From Prasinococcaceae sp. CCMP 1430 (lineage: Eukaryota; Prasinodermophyta; Palmophyllophyceae; Prasinococcales; Prasinococcaceae), in contig RQSC01000630.1 of assembly GCA_013416795.1 (NCBI GenBank), positions 94,832 to 158,831 of the forward strand: DNA of 64,000 nucleotides. The letters run 5' to 3'. Shown piece by piece: positions 21,856-32,582 of the stretch (its first letter is position 1; each line of letters starts with the position of its first letter). Both the position numbers and the translations under genes were made by a program. The notes under the pieces were generated by a model. The model worked only from the letters and a program-made list of their open reading frames with translations. It was not told the origin of the DNA and did no database searches.

Positions 21856-23285
21856 ATGGCAGCGCGAAGAACTCGCGCGCGTAGGCCGTCTCGGCGGCGG
21901 CCAGCGGCCGGCGCTTCTGCCGCCGCTGCCACGTTGCCCGCGCTGGCACTGGCGCTGGCAGTAGCGCTGGCGATGGTGACACCCCCAGCAGTGTTGGGCG
22001 CAGGCCTGGACGATAGCACGCTGCGCTCGGCTGCACGTTTGCTCGAGCCTGAGCTCTTCCAGGACCTACCCGAGCGTTTCGCGGATGGCTTCAAGGTGTG
22101 TATGCGGAGACGCCGCCGCGGCAGGCGCTGACGACGCTCTGCAAGCCAGTCTCTGACAGGCAGGTGCACTCCAACGCCCGCTTCGCACGCCAGGCCCCGT
22201 GCTGGTACGTCGCTGCTGGCGATCAGCAAGGCGCGATGCCTCGCTCGTTGCGCTGCCTCCCATTCTTTTACCTTCTCGGACCCTTCCACAGCGGCGGAAG
22301 CGACCTGTACTCTCGCCTCGCGGCCCACCCAGACGTAGTGGTCAACCCGGCCCCGCACCTGCACTTCTGGGCCGAGTCGAGGCCACCAACGCAGATGTGG
22401 AAGAGCTATTCGGAGCCATCCGCTGATGTCATGGCCGCGCCGTCCACGGCTGTGTTCGGGGACGCGTCACCCAGTGCATTCACTTTCTATCGCGCGCACG
22501 GCGTGCGCTTCCACGAGGACTACATGACGAACCTGCAGCCATGCTATGCTGATTGCAACGCTCTGCAGGGTGACAAGGACACGTGCAAGTCGGAGTGCTT
22601 CGCGCCCGCGATGGCTGCCCAGCGCGCCGCCGACAAAGCGCGCGGCGCGGAGCTCAACATCCCGACTCTGCTGCGCGCGGTGTATGCCGCAGCTGGCGGC
22701 GGCGCCCAGAGGCTGCGCCTCGTCGCGACGCTGCGAGACCCAACGGCGCGATTGCATCATGCCTTCTGGACATACGAGCACTACCGCAAGCGCTACGGTG
22801 AGACGCCAGAGGGCTTTCTCGAGTTCGTTCGGGAGCAAATCGGAGCGATGGAGCGCTGCTTCGAGGAATTCACGGAGCGAGAGTGCGCAGTGAATTTCGA
22901 GGGTCTGAGCCTTCAGAACGAGCGCGTCTTTTTCCATGCCGATCAGGTGCTGCGAGGGTTGTATGTCGTGTTTGCCGAGGAGTGGCTGGACGCCTTCCCT
23001 GAGGGCCAGCTGCTTTTCGTGCGGTCAGAGGACCTTTTCGACGACGACCTGCGCGAGGGTGTCATGCGTGAGGTCTGGCATCACCTTGGCCTGCGTGTAC
23101 CAGATGGCGACGCGTTCGCGAAGGCGACGGCTCAGCACGTCAGCAAGGACGGCGCTCTCTCGCCCGCTGGGCGTGAGCTGCCGCCTATGTTACCCGAGGC
23201 GAAGGCTTTGGTTGACGCATTTTACGAGCCGTTCAACGCGCGCCTGAGCGCGCTACTTGGCGACGAGCGCTTCCGATGGGCGTAG
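21856..23285 (+). CDS. Carbohydrate sulfotransferase (CHST15-like), type II membrane protein
   Basis: Exons 21856-22095 and 22164-23285, 453 aa. Exon 1 encodes a basic start (MAARRTRARRPSRRR) and a hydrophobic anchor ALALALAVALAMV. Exon 2 carries FYLLGPFHSGGSDLYSRLAA, the 5'-phosphosulfate-binding loop, then RLVATLRDPTARLHHAFW, the 3'-phosphate-binding Arg/Ser-type motif with RDP. LLFVRSEDLFDDD and WHHLGL further mark the PAPS sulfotransferase fold. It would sulfate Golgi polysaccharides. The intron is only 68 bp (GGCTTCAAG/GTGTGT to GACAGGCAG/GTGCAC). Marine algal walls or scales rich in sulfated glycans would fit, but the acceptor is not deducible. Confidence 0.75.
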
Positions 23286-23561
23286 GTTGGCGGTGCGATG
23301 AAGAATAATAGTCCGGATGTGAGTGCATGCATGCACGCAGTCCCTTCCTTTGGGCCGCACGCTTGAATGTGCCCGCGGCGCATCGTGCGAGAGAGAAAGT
23401 ACACGTGCCGACATGCGCTGTCGGTCATTTGCATGGCGTGCGTGTTGGATAGATAGATGCGCAGATACTGGAATTGCGACGACTATTTGAGGGCGAGATG
23501 GGAGGTAGTAATTGCACCATGCGCGTCGTGACACGCTGGCTAGTGAAACGAGGGGCAGTGG

Positions 23562-25001
23562 TCAGACGTGGGGCCATCGAACGAGCTTGCGTAGCAGCAT
23601 ACGCTCGAGCTGGCCGTGACCCAGGGCGGCATCAACCGACTGGATCTCCGCGGTGAGCTTCGAGCGCGCCATCGCCTCGAGCTCGAAGCGCTCGCGGGCG
23701 CGTGCTGGACCCTGGAGTCCTGGTGAGGAGAGCAAGCTGTCCAAGGTTGCTTTCCCACGCGGACCGAGCGGCTTGAAGCTGGAGGCTGGTAGCTCGTCTA
23801 GATCGACTTCGAGCGGCCCGAGCCAGGCAATAGTTGGCACGTCCAGTACGTCCATCTCGTCTCCGTTTTGTTCCGGCTTCGATGGTGCTGCACCGGTTGG
23901 CCCGTGCTCGCTCCTGGCTGTCCCGGCCGCGCTGCGGTCTAGAGACCGCGCGAATCCGCCATTGCGATACGTGAGGATGATCGCACACCCATGCGGATTC
24001 CAGTCGACCACGGCGAGGACCGGCACGCTTGGCATCGCGACGTGAAGGGCCTTGAGTAGCGCCCGAGTGCCGAGATCGGGATAGCCCTTTGCAGTGAGCA
24101 TCACGCAGGGAAAGCTCTCCCACAGGCGTGCCTCTACCAGCTGCTGGAAGGTAGCGTCCTTCTCAATGACCAGCAGTGCCTGAGCATCGCATGCAACTAT
24201 CTCGGAGCGCAGGAGGGCCTCAATGTCGCCCGAAATGGCGTGACCGCCGGCTCCGCGGTCGGAGCAGTCCACCGCGGCGGTTGTGCCGCCTTCGCGAAGG
24301 ATGAGGTTCCCGGCAACTGCGCCTCGGCCGGCTGCAACGACCCCGAGGCAATGTCGGGGGCAGCGAAGCAGCGTGGCAACGTCCGCGAGCGCGTTGTTCA
24401 CTACAGCCTGCGTGCACCCGGCGAAGGCAGGGTGTGTGCAGAGGGCGTCTGCGTGCATCCACGGACGTGCGTTAGCGCGATGCGGGAGGGGGGCGGCGGG
24501 AGCGCCCGGCCGTGCGCAATCAAGTCAAGTGTCGGACGACGCTAGCGATCGGCCACCTTGCGCTAGAGCGCGCCCGCGCAACCACGTACAGTATAGCTCT
24601 CGCAGCGAGGCCTTTCGCCCACTCGCAAGCAGCTTGTCAACAGCCTCAAGCACGACGAACACGCGCACGTAGGCATCCCTGTGCGATGCTCGCTCGAGTC
24701 GCCGTCCCGTCGTGTTGCCCGCTCTCCGCCCCTCGGTGCTTTGTCGGGGTCCGCCTGCAGCCCCCACGCCGACCGCGAGCGGCGGGGTCAGTGGCATGGG
24801 TGGGCCGTTCTGCCCCGCTGCAGGGTGCGCTCGTGCGCAGGTGGCGGTGAGTGTGTCTGCGGCGTCGCGCCAATCACGGAGCCATGCGGCCGTCCTCGCG
24901 CGCACTTCCGCCGGCGTCGGCCACGCCACGAGCATCGCCGCGAGTGCGTCGCCGTTGCCACCGCCTCCGTGATTGCCTCCGCAGCCGTGCATCGCTGCCA
25001 T
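23562..25001 (-). CDS. SPO11 / topoisomerase VI subunit A
   Basis: Exons 25001-24590 and 24448-23562, 432 aa. Exon 1 has RVFVVLEAVDKLLASGRKAS then LRELY, the 5Y-CAP winged-helix with the nucleophile. The second Tyr codon (T|AC) is split by the intron, so RELYYALCTHPAF appears only after splicing (CTATACT/GTACGT to GCACGCAG/ACGCCC). Exon 2 has LGVVAAGRGAVAGNL, the Toprim motif LLVIEKDATFQQLVE, the block VMLTAKGYPDLGTRALL, and VDWNPHGCAI where the Mg-binding acidic motif sits. The C-terminal SKLTAEIQSVDA matches the family end. It cleaves DNA as a dimer, in meiotic recombination (SPO11) or plant-type topo VI endoreduplication; I cannot tell which paralogue. Confidence 0.85.
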
Positions 25002-25831
25002 CGCGCGCGTCGGGCAGCGACGCCACGCGCCCGCGAACCGCGAGCAATTGTGACGACGTCTCGCAGGACTCCTGCCGCACCGGGCTGATCAAAGGCGTCA
25101 ACGCAGCGGAAAAAAACGTGCTCAGCGGGAGCGCGCAGGGGTGTCAGGCGGAGGCCTCGGCGCCGCGAGGAGGTTTGCGCGATGGGGGCGAAGAGCGGCC
25201 GCCGTGGCTGCGCCGGGCGCGGTGCGCGGCGGGTGTGGCACCCGTCCCCTCGACGCGGGCAGCCTTCCCCCCCCCCCCCCGACCCCAGCAATGCGTCCCT
25301 CTCCCATGGTAACTTTTACTTTTACCTCCTTCCGTCCATCAATTGCATTCCAGTTTTTCGATCCACGCCATGCCTGAACATACGTAGCTTAGCATCATGA
25401 TGTTAAACCCTCCAAATCAAAACCCTAATGAGCACTCGTTGATTCCCGCATCAATTGATGCGGGCCGTGCACGGCTGCGCCCGACAGCGGAACCCGGCGT
25501 TTGAACTGCGCAGCGAATTCGGAATTCGGACTTCCGACAGCGCGCGCGCGCGCGCGCGCGGGCGGGCCACAGCCGGCGGGGGGGGAGAGGGGAGGGGGAG
25601 GTTGTCGACGCGGGCGAGGGCGCCCGAGGCGCGCGCGGGCGCGGACCAAGCGCGCACGTAGCCTGCGTGCGGCGCCGGCGCCGGCGCCCCCGCGTGGTGC
25701 GCGTGCGACGGCAGCGGGCGCGCGCGAGAGAGAGAACGTGCGGGGGCGGAAGGCGGGGAGAGCGCGGCGGACAGAGGGCAGTCCGGGCGCGCCGCGAGGC
25801 GCGCGTACGGGGACGTCTGCCGCCACGCGCA
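25002..25831. other. Divergent promoter region with telobox
   Basis: Between SPO11/TOP6A and the next plus-strand gene. It includes a C14 tract (25267-25280), a telobox AAACCCTAA at 25420-25428 and GCGC runs. No gene is seen. Confidence 0.55.
25420..25428 (+). promoter_or_regulatory. Telobox-like AAACCCTAA
   Basis: In a divergent promoter, about 410 bp from either start codon. Shares the longer word AAAACCCTAATGA with 43721-43733. Confidence 0.4.
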
Positions 25832-28126
25832 ATGGCGGCGGCGATGGGCGCTCCCTCCTCGACGGCAGCGGAGATGATAGCGCGCTTCAGGTCGTCGGCG
25901 CCGCGGCCGCGCGCGAACAGGCGGGAGGGGACCGACGCATCGGCGGGAGAGGGCGGTGAAGAGCACGCGAAGCAGACGTTCTGGTGGCTGGAGGAGAGCG
26001 GCGAGGAGAGCGCCGAGCGAGCACGCGCACGCGCTGGGACGTCCACGGGCGGTCATGTGAGCTCAGAGGGCGGCGCTGATGTCGCGGCCGAAGGTGACGC
26101 CGACGTGTCACTGAATGCTTCGGTAGCGTACACAGACGAGAGCAGCTCGGACGCGCTCGCGGCACTGCTCAACGACAGCGCGCCCGCGTCGGTGGCGGCC
26201 GTGCTTGCTGGCGCCGACCCCGCACGCTCTTTGCTGGAGAGCGCGATGAGGCGTAGGGGCGCTGGCGGCACCGGTACGGAGAACAAAGGGCCGGGAGCAT
26301 CCGCAGGTGCCGCCAATTCAGATGCGGTCGATGCGGCCGCCAGCGGCGATCGTGACGAGCTCCTTGGCATCAGCGCGTTGTCCGCGTCCATCCTGGACGT
26401 GACAGCGAGCAGCGGGGCCGAGGAGGGCGACAGCACGCGCGCGAGCCTCGACCTATCGCTGCTGTCGGCGCTGCAAGAGACGCGGCATCCGCGTAGCGAA
26501 GAGGAAGAAATCGCAGAACATGATACACTCGCGGAGGCCGAACGCCTACTGGACGAGTGGCGCCACCGGCGCATGCTCGCGGAGAGGGACGTGGCGGCCA
26601 TCACCGCGGCTGCGGAGGCGGCGAGACTCACGGCAGTGGCGGAAGGGCACGTGCACCTACGCACGTATACCGGTATTGAGGAAACCTTGCGCGAGCCCAG
26701 GGTCGCGTCAACGGTCGCGCCAGCGGTCGCACCCGCGACTGCACGAGGACTGGCTTTCGAGCACGCACAGTCAGGGGTCGAGCGTCCGCCCGAGCTCGAT
26801 GTGCGCGCGTTTGTGGCCGCTGCGGAGCGAGACGCACGCTCCATGGTCGCCAAGGAGGCAGCTGATGCACTCGCAGACGCGCTGGCAAGGCATGGCCTGG
26901 CGTCGACTCCTGCGCCCACGCCCATGCCCGCGCTCGAAAACGCGCAGGCGGACGACCGCGCGCACGACCACACAGGCGAGCAGGAGCATGGCTGTGTGGA
27001 TCACCATCGGCAGGACGGCAAGGACGAGCAACAGCAGCATTCGCGACAGCAGCAGCACGCGGAGAAGCGAGCATGCGAGCAGGAGGAAAGTGATCGTCCA
27101 AGCGAAGGCTCCGTGCAGGCGGACGGTGCCGTGCCTGAGCCCGCACCTGCGCCCGAGTCTGAGCCCGTGGCTGGCGCGGCCGACTTGGCATGCATTGGCG
27201 ATGAGAGCCAGCCCGCTTGCTTGTCTCCTGAGCGCCGAGAGAGTCCTGTTTCGCTGCGCTCCTCGTCGTGTCCGCCAAGTGCATCTGCCACTGCAGCCTC
27301 AGATGGCCCCTCGGGGTCACGATCCCAGCCGCTGTCTCCGCCCGCGCCTCCGACCACGCACACTGGCGCGCGCGGCACGCTCTTCATGGGGCGCCCGCGC
27401 CATGCGGTACCGCGCATTGATTTGGATGCCACAGGCGAAGCTGGCGAGTCAGGCTCAGAGGAGTCCGGTGCGCCGCCTTCAAGCAGCTCGAGCGCGGGTG
27501 TGGCGGAGCACGTGCTGCAGCCCGCGCTGGCGGAGGTGGTGGGCGGTGCTCTCTTCGACAACAGCGCTGGCACGCCCGGCGACGCGCCGAGCAGCCTCGA
27601 TGCGATGCTTAATATGTGGGCGAGCTTCGACGCCGTGTCGGGCGGCAAGAACTCGGCGCAGCACCTGCAGGTGCAAAGCGGCGAGGAAGAGGAGCTGCAC
27701 GAGCCGCCAGCGCAGCAGAGCGAGGGCGACGAGGTTACTCCTCCCTCCGATTCCGCGACCGCAAGCGCCGATACGGGCGCTGACGTGCTATCCGCCCCCC
27801 CGGTGCCTACGGTGATCCCAGACGAGGAAGTGCGCGAGCTGTTGACGAAGGGCGCGCCCTGCACAGCCGCGGCGCGTGACCGCGGTGACACTGATGCCCC
27901 ACGCGCCTCCGTCTCGCAAACTGAGCTTTCTCTGACGTTTTCCGAGGGGGGGCTGTCATCGCTGTGTGACGGCAGCGAGGTACGGCAGAGCCGTGCGGCA
28001 CACGACGCTCTCGCCGATGCTAAAGATCCTGTGGTGGTCATGCTCTGCGAGCGCATCGCCGAGGGCGAGACGGAGCTCGCCGCGCTTAAGCGCAGGCTAC
28101 GCGCGCTCAGAGAGGATGGCTGCTGA
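25832..28126 (+). CDS. Unrecognised low-complexity protein with an RFR...FWWL N-terminal motif
   Basis: 764 aa, single exon, ATG at 25832. Function not recognised. The N-terminus STAAEMIARFRSSAPRPRAN followed by KQTFWWLEES is compact and aromatic, unlike the rest, and resembles a short linear motif seen at the start of some centrosome/cilium-associated proteins (recalled, not checked). A putative helix AEAERLLDEWRHRRMLAERD lies near residue 235. The remainder is Ser/Ala/Glu/Pro-rich, with a Gln/His patch near residue 390. The final 30 residues (VVVMLCERIAEGETELAALKRRLRALRE) form a predicted coiled coil. A scaffold role is plausible but unproven. It lies in a window rich in ciliary genes. Confidence 0.6.
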   Translation: MAAAMGAPSSTAAEMIARFRSSAPRPRANRREGTDASAGEGGEEHAKQTFWWLEESGEESAERARARAGTSTGGHVSSEGGADVAAEGDADVSLNASVAYTDESSSDALAALLNDSAPASVAAVLAGADPARSLLESAMRRRGAGGTGTENKGPGASAGAANSDAVDAAASGDRDELLGISALSASILDVTASSGAEEGDSTRASLDLSLLSALQETRHPRSEEEEIAEHDTLAEAERLLDEWRHRRMLAERDVAAITAAAEAARLTAVAEGHVHLRTYTGIEETLREPRVASTVAPAVAPATARGLAFEHAQSGVERPPELDVRAFVAAAERDARSMVAKEAADALADALARHGLASTPAPTPMPALENAQADDRAHDHTGEQEHGCVDHHRQDGKDEQQQHSRQQQHAEKRACEQEESDRPSEGSVQADGAVPEPAPAPESEPVAGAADLACIGDESQPACLSPERRESPVSLRSSSCPPSASATAASDGPSGSRSQPLSPPAPPTTHTGARGTLFMGRPRHAVPRIDLDATGEAGESGSEESGAPPSSSSSAGVAEHVLQPALAEVVGGALFDNSAGTPGDAPSSLDAMLNMWASFDAVSGGKNSAQHLQVQSGEEEELHEPPAQQSEGDEVTPPSDSATASADTGADVLSAPPVPTVIPDEEVRELLTKGAPCTAAARDRGDTDAPRASVSQTELSLTFSEGGLSSLCDGSEVRQSRAAHDALADAKDPVVVMLCERIAEGETELAALKRRLRALREDGC

Positions 28127-28225
28127 GGGAAGTTATTAATTCAGTATTGGACGAGAAGGACGGCCGCGTCGCGCCGCGTGGCCACTCGCAGCAGTATCTG
28201 TACTATGATAAATTTACTGCGCTGT

Positions 28226-29330
28226 CTATGTCTCCATCTCCACGACGTCGACGATGTCAGCGACCTTCTTCTTCGGCACGTAGACGGTCTCGGAAATGAC
28301 CTCAGCGGTCCCCCTGGCGAAGGCGTAGGGCTTGGAGCGCACGTACGTACGCGGGTTGGGCGTCTCGTAGTTACGCAGCCACTCCTTACCGTCCTTGGTG
28401 AGCACGCACAGGTCGACGTTGGAGCCCGAGCCCAGATCGTTAAAGATGCCGGCGCGGATCGCCTTCGCCACGCACGCGACCGCCTCGTCGCGCGTCATGT
28501 CTTCTTTGTAGTCAGCCTCGAAGATGGCCATGGCCGCAAGGCTGCCCGAGCCCATGGTCACGTACGGGTTGCTATCAGTCGAGCCGTGCGGGTACACGGT
28601 GTGCAGGTGCGGGCCATTGTGATCGACGCCTCCAAGCACGAGCGCGGCCGACACGTGGCCTTGGTACTTGAACAGGTGGCTCTTGAGGAGCGTGAGGGCG
28701 GTCACCACGCGGGAATCCCTGCCCGTGCTGTAGCGGTGCAGCGCGAGCTGCCCGCTCACCATGCCGGTCACGGCCTCCGTGTCGGCGGCTGTGCCCGCTC
28801 CGCAGCAGTAGATATTGGGCGCCATGTAGTGGATCTTCTCACAGTTCTTGTCGCACACTGTGTCACCCTCCGTTGCGCGCGTGTCCGCCCCGAGCACCAC
28901 GCCTCCCTGGAAAGCCGAGGTGGATCGCGCAGATGCCGGGCAGCGGGCGGGCGTGAACGTGCGCACGGGGCGTCAGGTGCCTGTGTGCACAGATGCACGC
29001 GGCAGCACGAGCGAATCACACACGGCAGCAAGGCACCGATCTCAGGTGGGGCAAAGCAACGTGCGTGGACCAGCCCGCGCGCACGTGGGCGCCTACCACG
29101 AACGTCTCACTCAGCGCGCAGCGGAGATCGCCGCGCGGCGCCCGCGCGCGCCCCCGGCGGCTCGCGCGCCATAAGCTGACCTTGAAGACGACTCCCGCGA
29201 TGGTTGTCCCAGTCTTCTTCGCCTTGGGCAGCTTGCCCCCCCCCGCCGCCGCCGCGCCCCTTGCCGCCGTGCCAGCCGCGAGCGCCGCATCGCGCGCGCT
29301 CAGCTCGTAGTCGAAGCCTCGCGGCGCCAT
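28226..29330 (-). CDS. 20S proteasome beta-2 subunit (PSMB7-type, trypsin-like site)
   Basis: Exons 29330-29181 and 28906-28226, 276 aa. The propeptide [20 protein letters not shown]... ends at KKTG, and the catalytic Thr1 begins [19 protein letters not shown] across the splice (GTCTTCAAG/GTCAGC to GGCTTTCCAG/GGAGGC). Conserved blocks follow: [57 protein letters not shown] and [17 protein letters not shown]. The C-terminal arm that embraces beta-3 is present ([15 protein letters not shown]). It cleaves after basic residues inside the proteasome. The sequence is close to full length and highly conserved. Confidence 0.95.
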
Positions 29331-30021
29331 CGCGCTCGCGCCGGAGCGCGCCCCGCGCGAGAGGCCGCAGTCGAGATGGCAGGCAGGCGGACTCCGCGAG
29401 CGCACGTTGCCGAGAAGAGTCGCGCAACCGCTCGGGAGCGCTCGGTGTGACGCCCTCGGCACGCACTGCGCCATTGCCCTCCCTCCCCTCCCCCACATGA
29501 CCTCACAGCCGCGCCGCGCGCGCGCGCGCGCAGATCCGCGGATTGACTTTCGGCGCGCGCGCCCTCGGTGCGAGGAGCTTTTTACACTACGATTTGATGA
29601 GCGGACCGCGGAGTCGCAGGGGTTCGCGACCGCCTCGCGCGGGTCGAAATTCGCCGCAATATGCGCATGCATTTAAATGGGGCGAGACTGCACGCGCGTT
29701 CGGAACGCAGGCGGTGCAGGCGATGAGGTGCGTGCATGCGCCGTGCGTTCCCCCTCGCGGTGCGCCGAGCGGCAGGTGCAAGCGTGCCGTGCCCGCATCG
29801 CGGCGCTGGCAAAGCGGCGCCCGCGCCCGGCCTGGGCCGGTGCCCATTGCAGGCAGGACGCCCCCACCGCCCGCCCCGGCTGCGCCAGAGAGAGCACGGC
29901 TCGCGCGCAAGCGCCGGGGTGCGTCAGTGCGTTGGGATGGATGCGTGTCTAGTAGTACCAGTAGTAGAATTACGTATAGTGACATTTTGGGCTCGCCGGC
30001 GCGCCCTCAGCACAAAGCTGC
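29331..30021. other. Spacer: proteasome promoter and dynein-IC 3' flank
   Basis: Contains an AT-rich cluster TAGTAGTACCAGTAGTAG (29950-29967) about 55-70 bp beyond the dynein-IC stop, and GCGC-rich sequence. No gene is seen. Confidence 0.5.
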
Positions 30022-32582
30022 TCATAGGGCGGGGCCGTCGGTCTGTTTGCCGCCGGGATCCGCGAGCTGGTTGGTCTCCTCCATGGAATCGCCCGCGACC
30101 GCCTGGAAGAAGTCTCGCTCAACCCCCGCGATCACCTCGTCCCCGTCGTCCCCAGCTGCAGCTCCGGCCTTGGCCGCATTTGCCTCCTTGCGCGCCTTCA
30201 TCTTGAGCTCCTTTTGTCGCGCTTCGAGATTCTTCTCGCGCTTGGTCTCTCGCTCGAACATTTGCGAGATCGCCTGCTTCTCGTTGGCCTGCATGACCGC
30301 GAGGCCCTCGTACAAGTCGAGCAAACACACGTTGCCCTTCGCGTCGCCCGTAGTCATGAGCTTGCCCTGGTCGTGCAGATTGAAGCTCGTGAGGCCAGAG
30401 TCGCTCACCTGTACGCTGAGCACCGGGTCTTTCTGCTTATAGAAGTAGTCCCACACGTCGAGCACGCCGTCCATGCGGATGGTAAAGAACACGCCAGGGC
30501 GCGTGGGCGACCACGTGCCGCCCGTCAGGTACGATGAGTGGTACTTGGTGGATATGATGGGAGTTTTGAGGTCCTCCATCCACACGCGCGCAGTCCAGTC
30601 GCCGATCGACATGAAGTACTTGGGATAGAAAGGGTTGCGCTCCAGGGAGTACACGGGGCCGTGGTGGCCCGAGTATGTCACGCCCACGCGATCAGCGGGC
30701 GTCTTGGCCTTGCGGTTGCAGCTCATGACTGTGCCCTGCTCCGTGCCCACCATGAATTTGGTGGGTCCCGCCACAGCCTCGTACTCGATGGACACCGCGC
30801 CGCTAATGCTGGTGTCGTTCTTGCCCTTGAGTACGAGCTCCTCCACGGGCTCGCCCAGCCGCCGCGTGTCCCACCAGAAGACGTTGCCGTCGGTCGACAC
30901 GGACACGCACTCCGTGCCCGTCTTCGACTGCAGCCACGCATGATCATACACCGGGTCGCTATGCGACTTCTCGATGGGGCTGGCATCCACTGCACTGGCC
31001 CCCTTGCGCGTATCCCAGAAGGCCATCTGGCCGTTGTACATGCCGCCCAGCAGCACGTTGGGGTCCTTGGGATTATAGTTGATCGAGCACAGCTGCGAGG
31101 GCGCCTTGAGCTCTTGGTCGGGCGTGATCGGGTTGCTCACGTCCCAGATGTACGAGCTCGTATTCATGCCCTCGGGCTGGCCCTGGAATTGCATGATGGA
31201 GTACGCCACGGCGACCTTGCGCGCGCCGTCGGGGTACCAGCTGATGTACTGCGCCGAGCGCTGAATGGGGCTGGGGTCCCTGAAGATGGTCATGGTCTTC
31301 GCATACGGCTGCTCGCTCGAGTGGTCCACCACGTCGCCGCTGAAGTACTCCTCGTAAATATCCACGGCATTGTTCTGGCGGATGTATGCCTCCACACCCG
31401 CGCCAAGCTTGCCGATGGACGTCACGTAGTCCTCGTCCTTTTCGATCTTCTTGCGGAAGCGCACGGTTTGCTCAATCTCGGTGTAGTCAATGTCGCGCGG
31501 CCAGCCGCCCTCCTGGTGTACCATGCCCTTGTTCTGGAATGTTGCGGCTAGGGTGTTGACCTGCGCGACGAGGGAGCACCAGGAGCGGTTGGCACCGATG
31601 GCGCGGGCGGACACGCGGGCGGGAGCGACAGTGCAGGCAGCACAACGGGGGCGGGGGGGGGGGGCGCGAGCGAGGCGGAGAGCAACCGTGGCCGTCAGTT
31701 TCCACTTGATAAGGCGGCAGGAGAGCGGTCGCACCCTGCACGACGCGCGACGCGCGAAGGGCGGCACAGCGCGTAGCCAACGCCGGCGCCATCCGCACCG
31801 CGCCCATCGCGCTGCTGCCTGGCACAGAAGCAAAGCAGAAAAAAAAGTATCGAGCGCGCGCGACGCGCGCACTGATACTCCTGGCCACCACAGCCCCAGC
31901 GCGGACCAACGCTGCCAGGCCCACACGCGGGAGGGAGAGTGAGGACCTCATAACGCTGCCTCCCCACCACCGGAACCCCGCCACGGGACGCGACTGCCCG
32001 CGCGGACGACGCCCGCACGCCCGCGCGCCCCGTCCCGCGCGCGCGCCCCTTTTTTTTTTTTTTTGGTTTCACGCTTGCCGACTGGCGTTTGGGCCTGCTG
32101 GCAGAGTACCGCTGACCGCAAACGCACACGCGGAACTGACGGTCCCGTGCCGCATACGCACAGCGCCTGGTCCGGAACGCGCCCAGAGGCACCTCCAGTC
32201 CAGGCGGGGCCACCCCTCGCCCTCTGCGCTGCGCGCTCTCAGCTCCGCGGCGTTGCGCGCCGAGTGGGCCAGCCATGTGCTTGAATGCGCGTGCTGCGCG
32301 TGACGCATCTTCCCGCATGGAGTTCCCCCCACCCCCCGGTGCACACACACCACAGCGGCGCGCGCGCGCTGCCATCGCCGCCCATCTCACACGCACCTCG
32401 TGCTCCGACATTTCCGGCGCGATCTGCACGGTGGTCACGCACGGCGACCGCTCGATGTACTCCTCCTGCAGCACCTGCGGTTGCGGCGCCATGTCGCTCA
32501 CGAGCTCGGCGGGCTCGTCGGCGAACTGAGGGTGGCGGCCGAAGTCGCGCCGGGCGCACGTGTGCGTCGCGTAGAGCTCCAT
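30022..32582 (-). CDS. Axonemal outer-arm dynein intermediate chain 2 (DNAI2/IC2/ODA6-like)
   Basis: Exons 32582-32397 and 31560-30022, 574 aa. The N-terminus MELYATHTCARRDFGRHPQF and IAPEMSEHE joins VNTLAATFQNKGMVHQEGGW at the splice (GAGCACGAG/GTGCGT to CGTCGCGCAG/GTCAAC), restoring the family sequence. Then come ERSxxx-like IEQTVRFRKKIEKDEDYV and a WD40 propeller with ECVSVSTDGNVFWWDTRR, GHHGPVYSLERNPFYPKYF, GDWTARVWMED and GGTWSPTRPGVFFT. The charged C-terminal helix (ERETKREKNLEARQKE) is typical. It docks the outer dynein arm in motile flagella. The 836-bp intron is far longer than others here and contains A/T and G homopolymers. The gene is head-to-head with CFAP221. Confidence 0.95.
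31561..32396 (-). other. Long intron of the dynein IC2 gene
   Basis: 836 bp versus 60-150 bp for most introns in the window. It contains a T15 tract (32050-32064), G12 (31653-31664) and an A8 run. No nested gene is evident on either strand. Confidence 0.7.
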
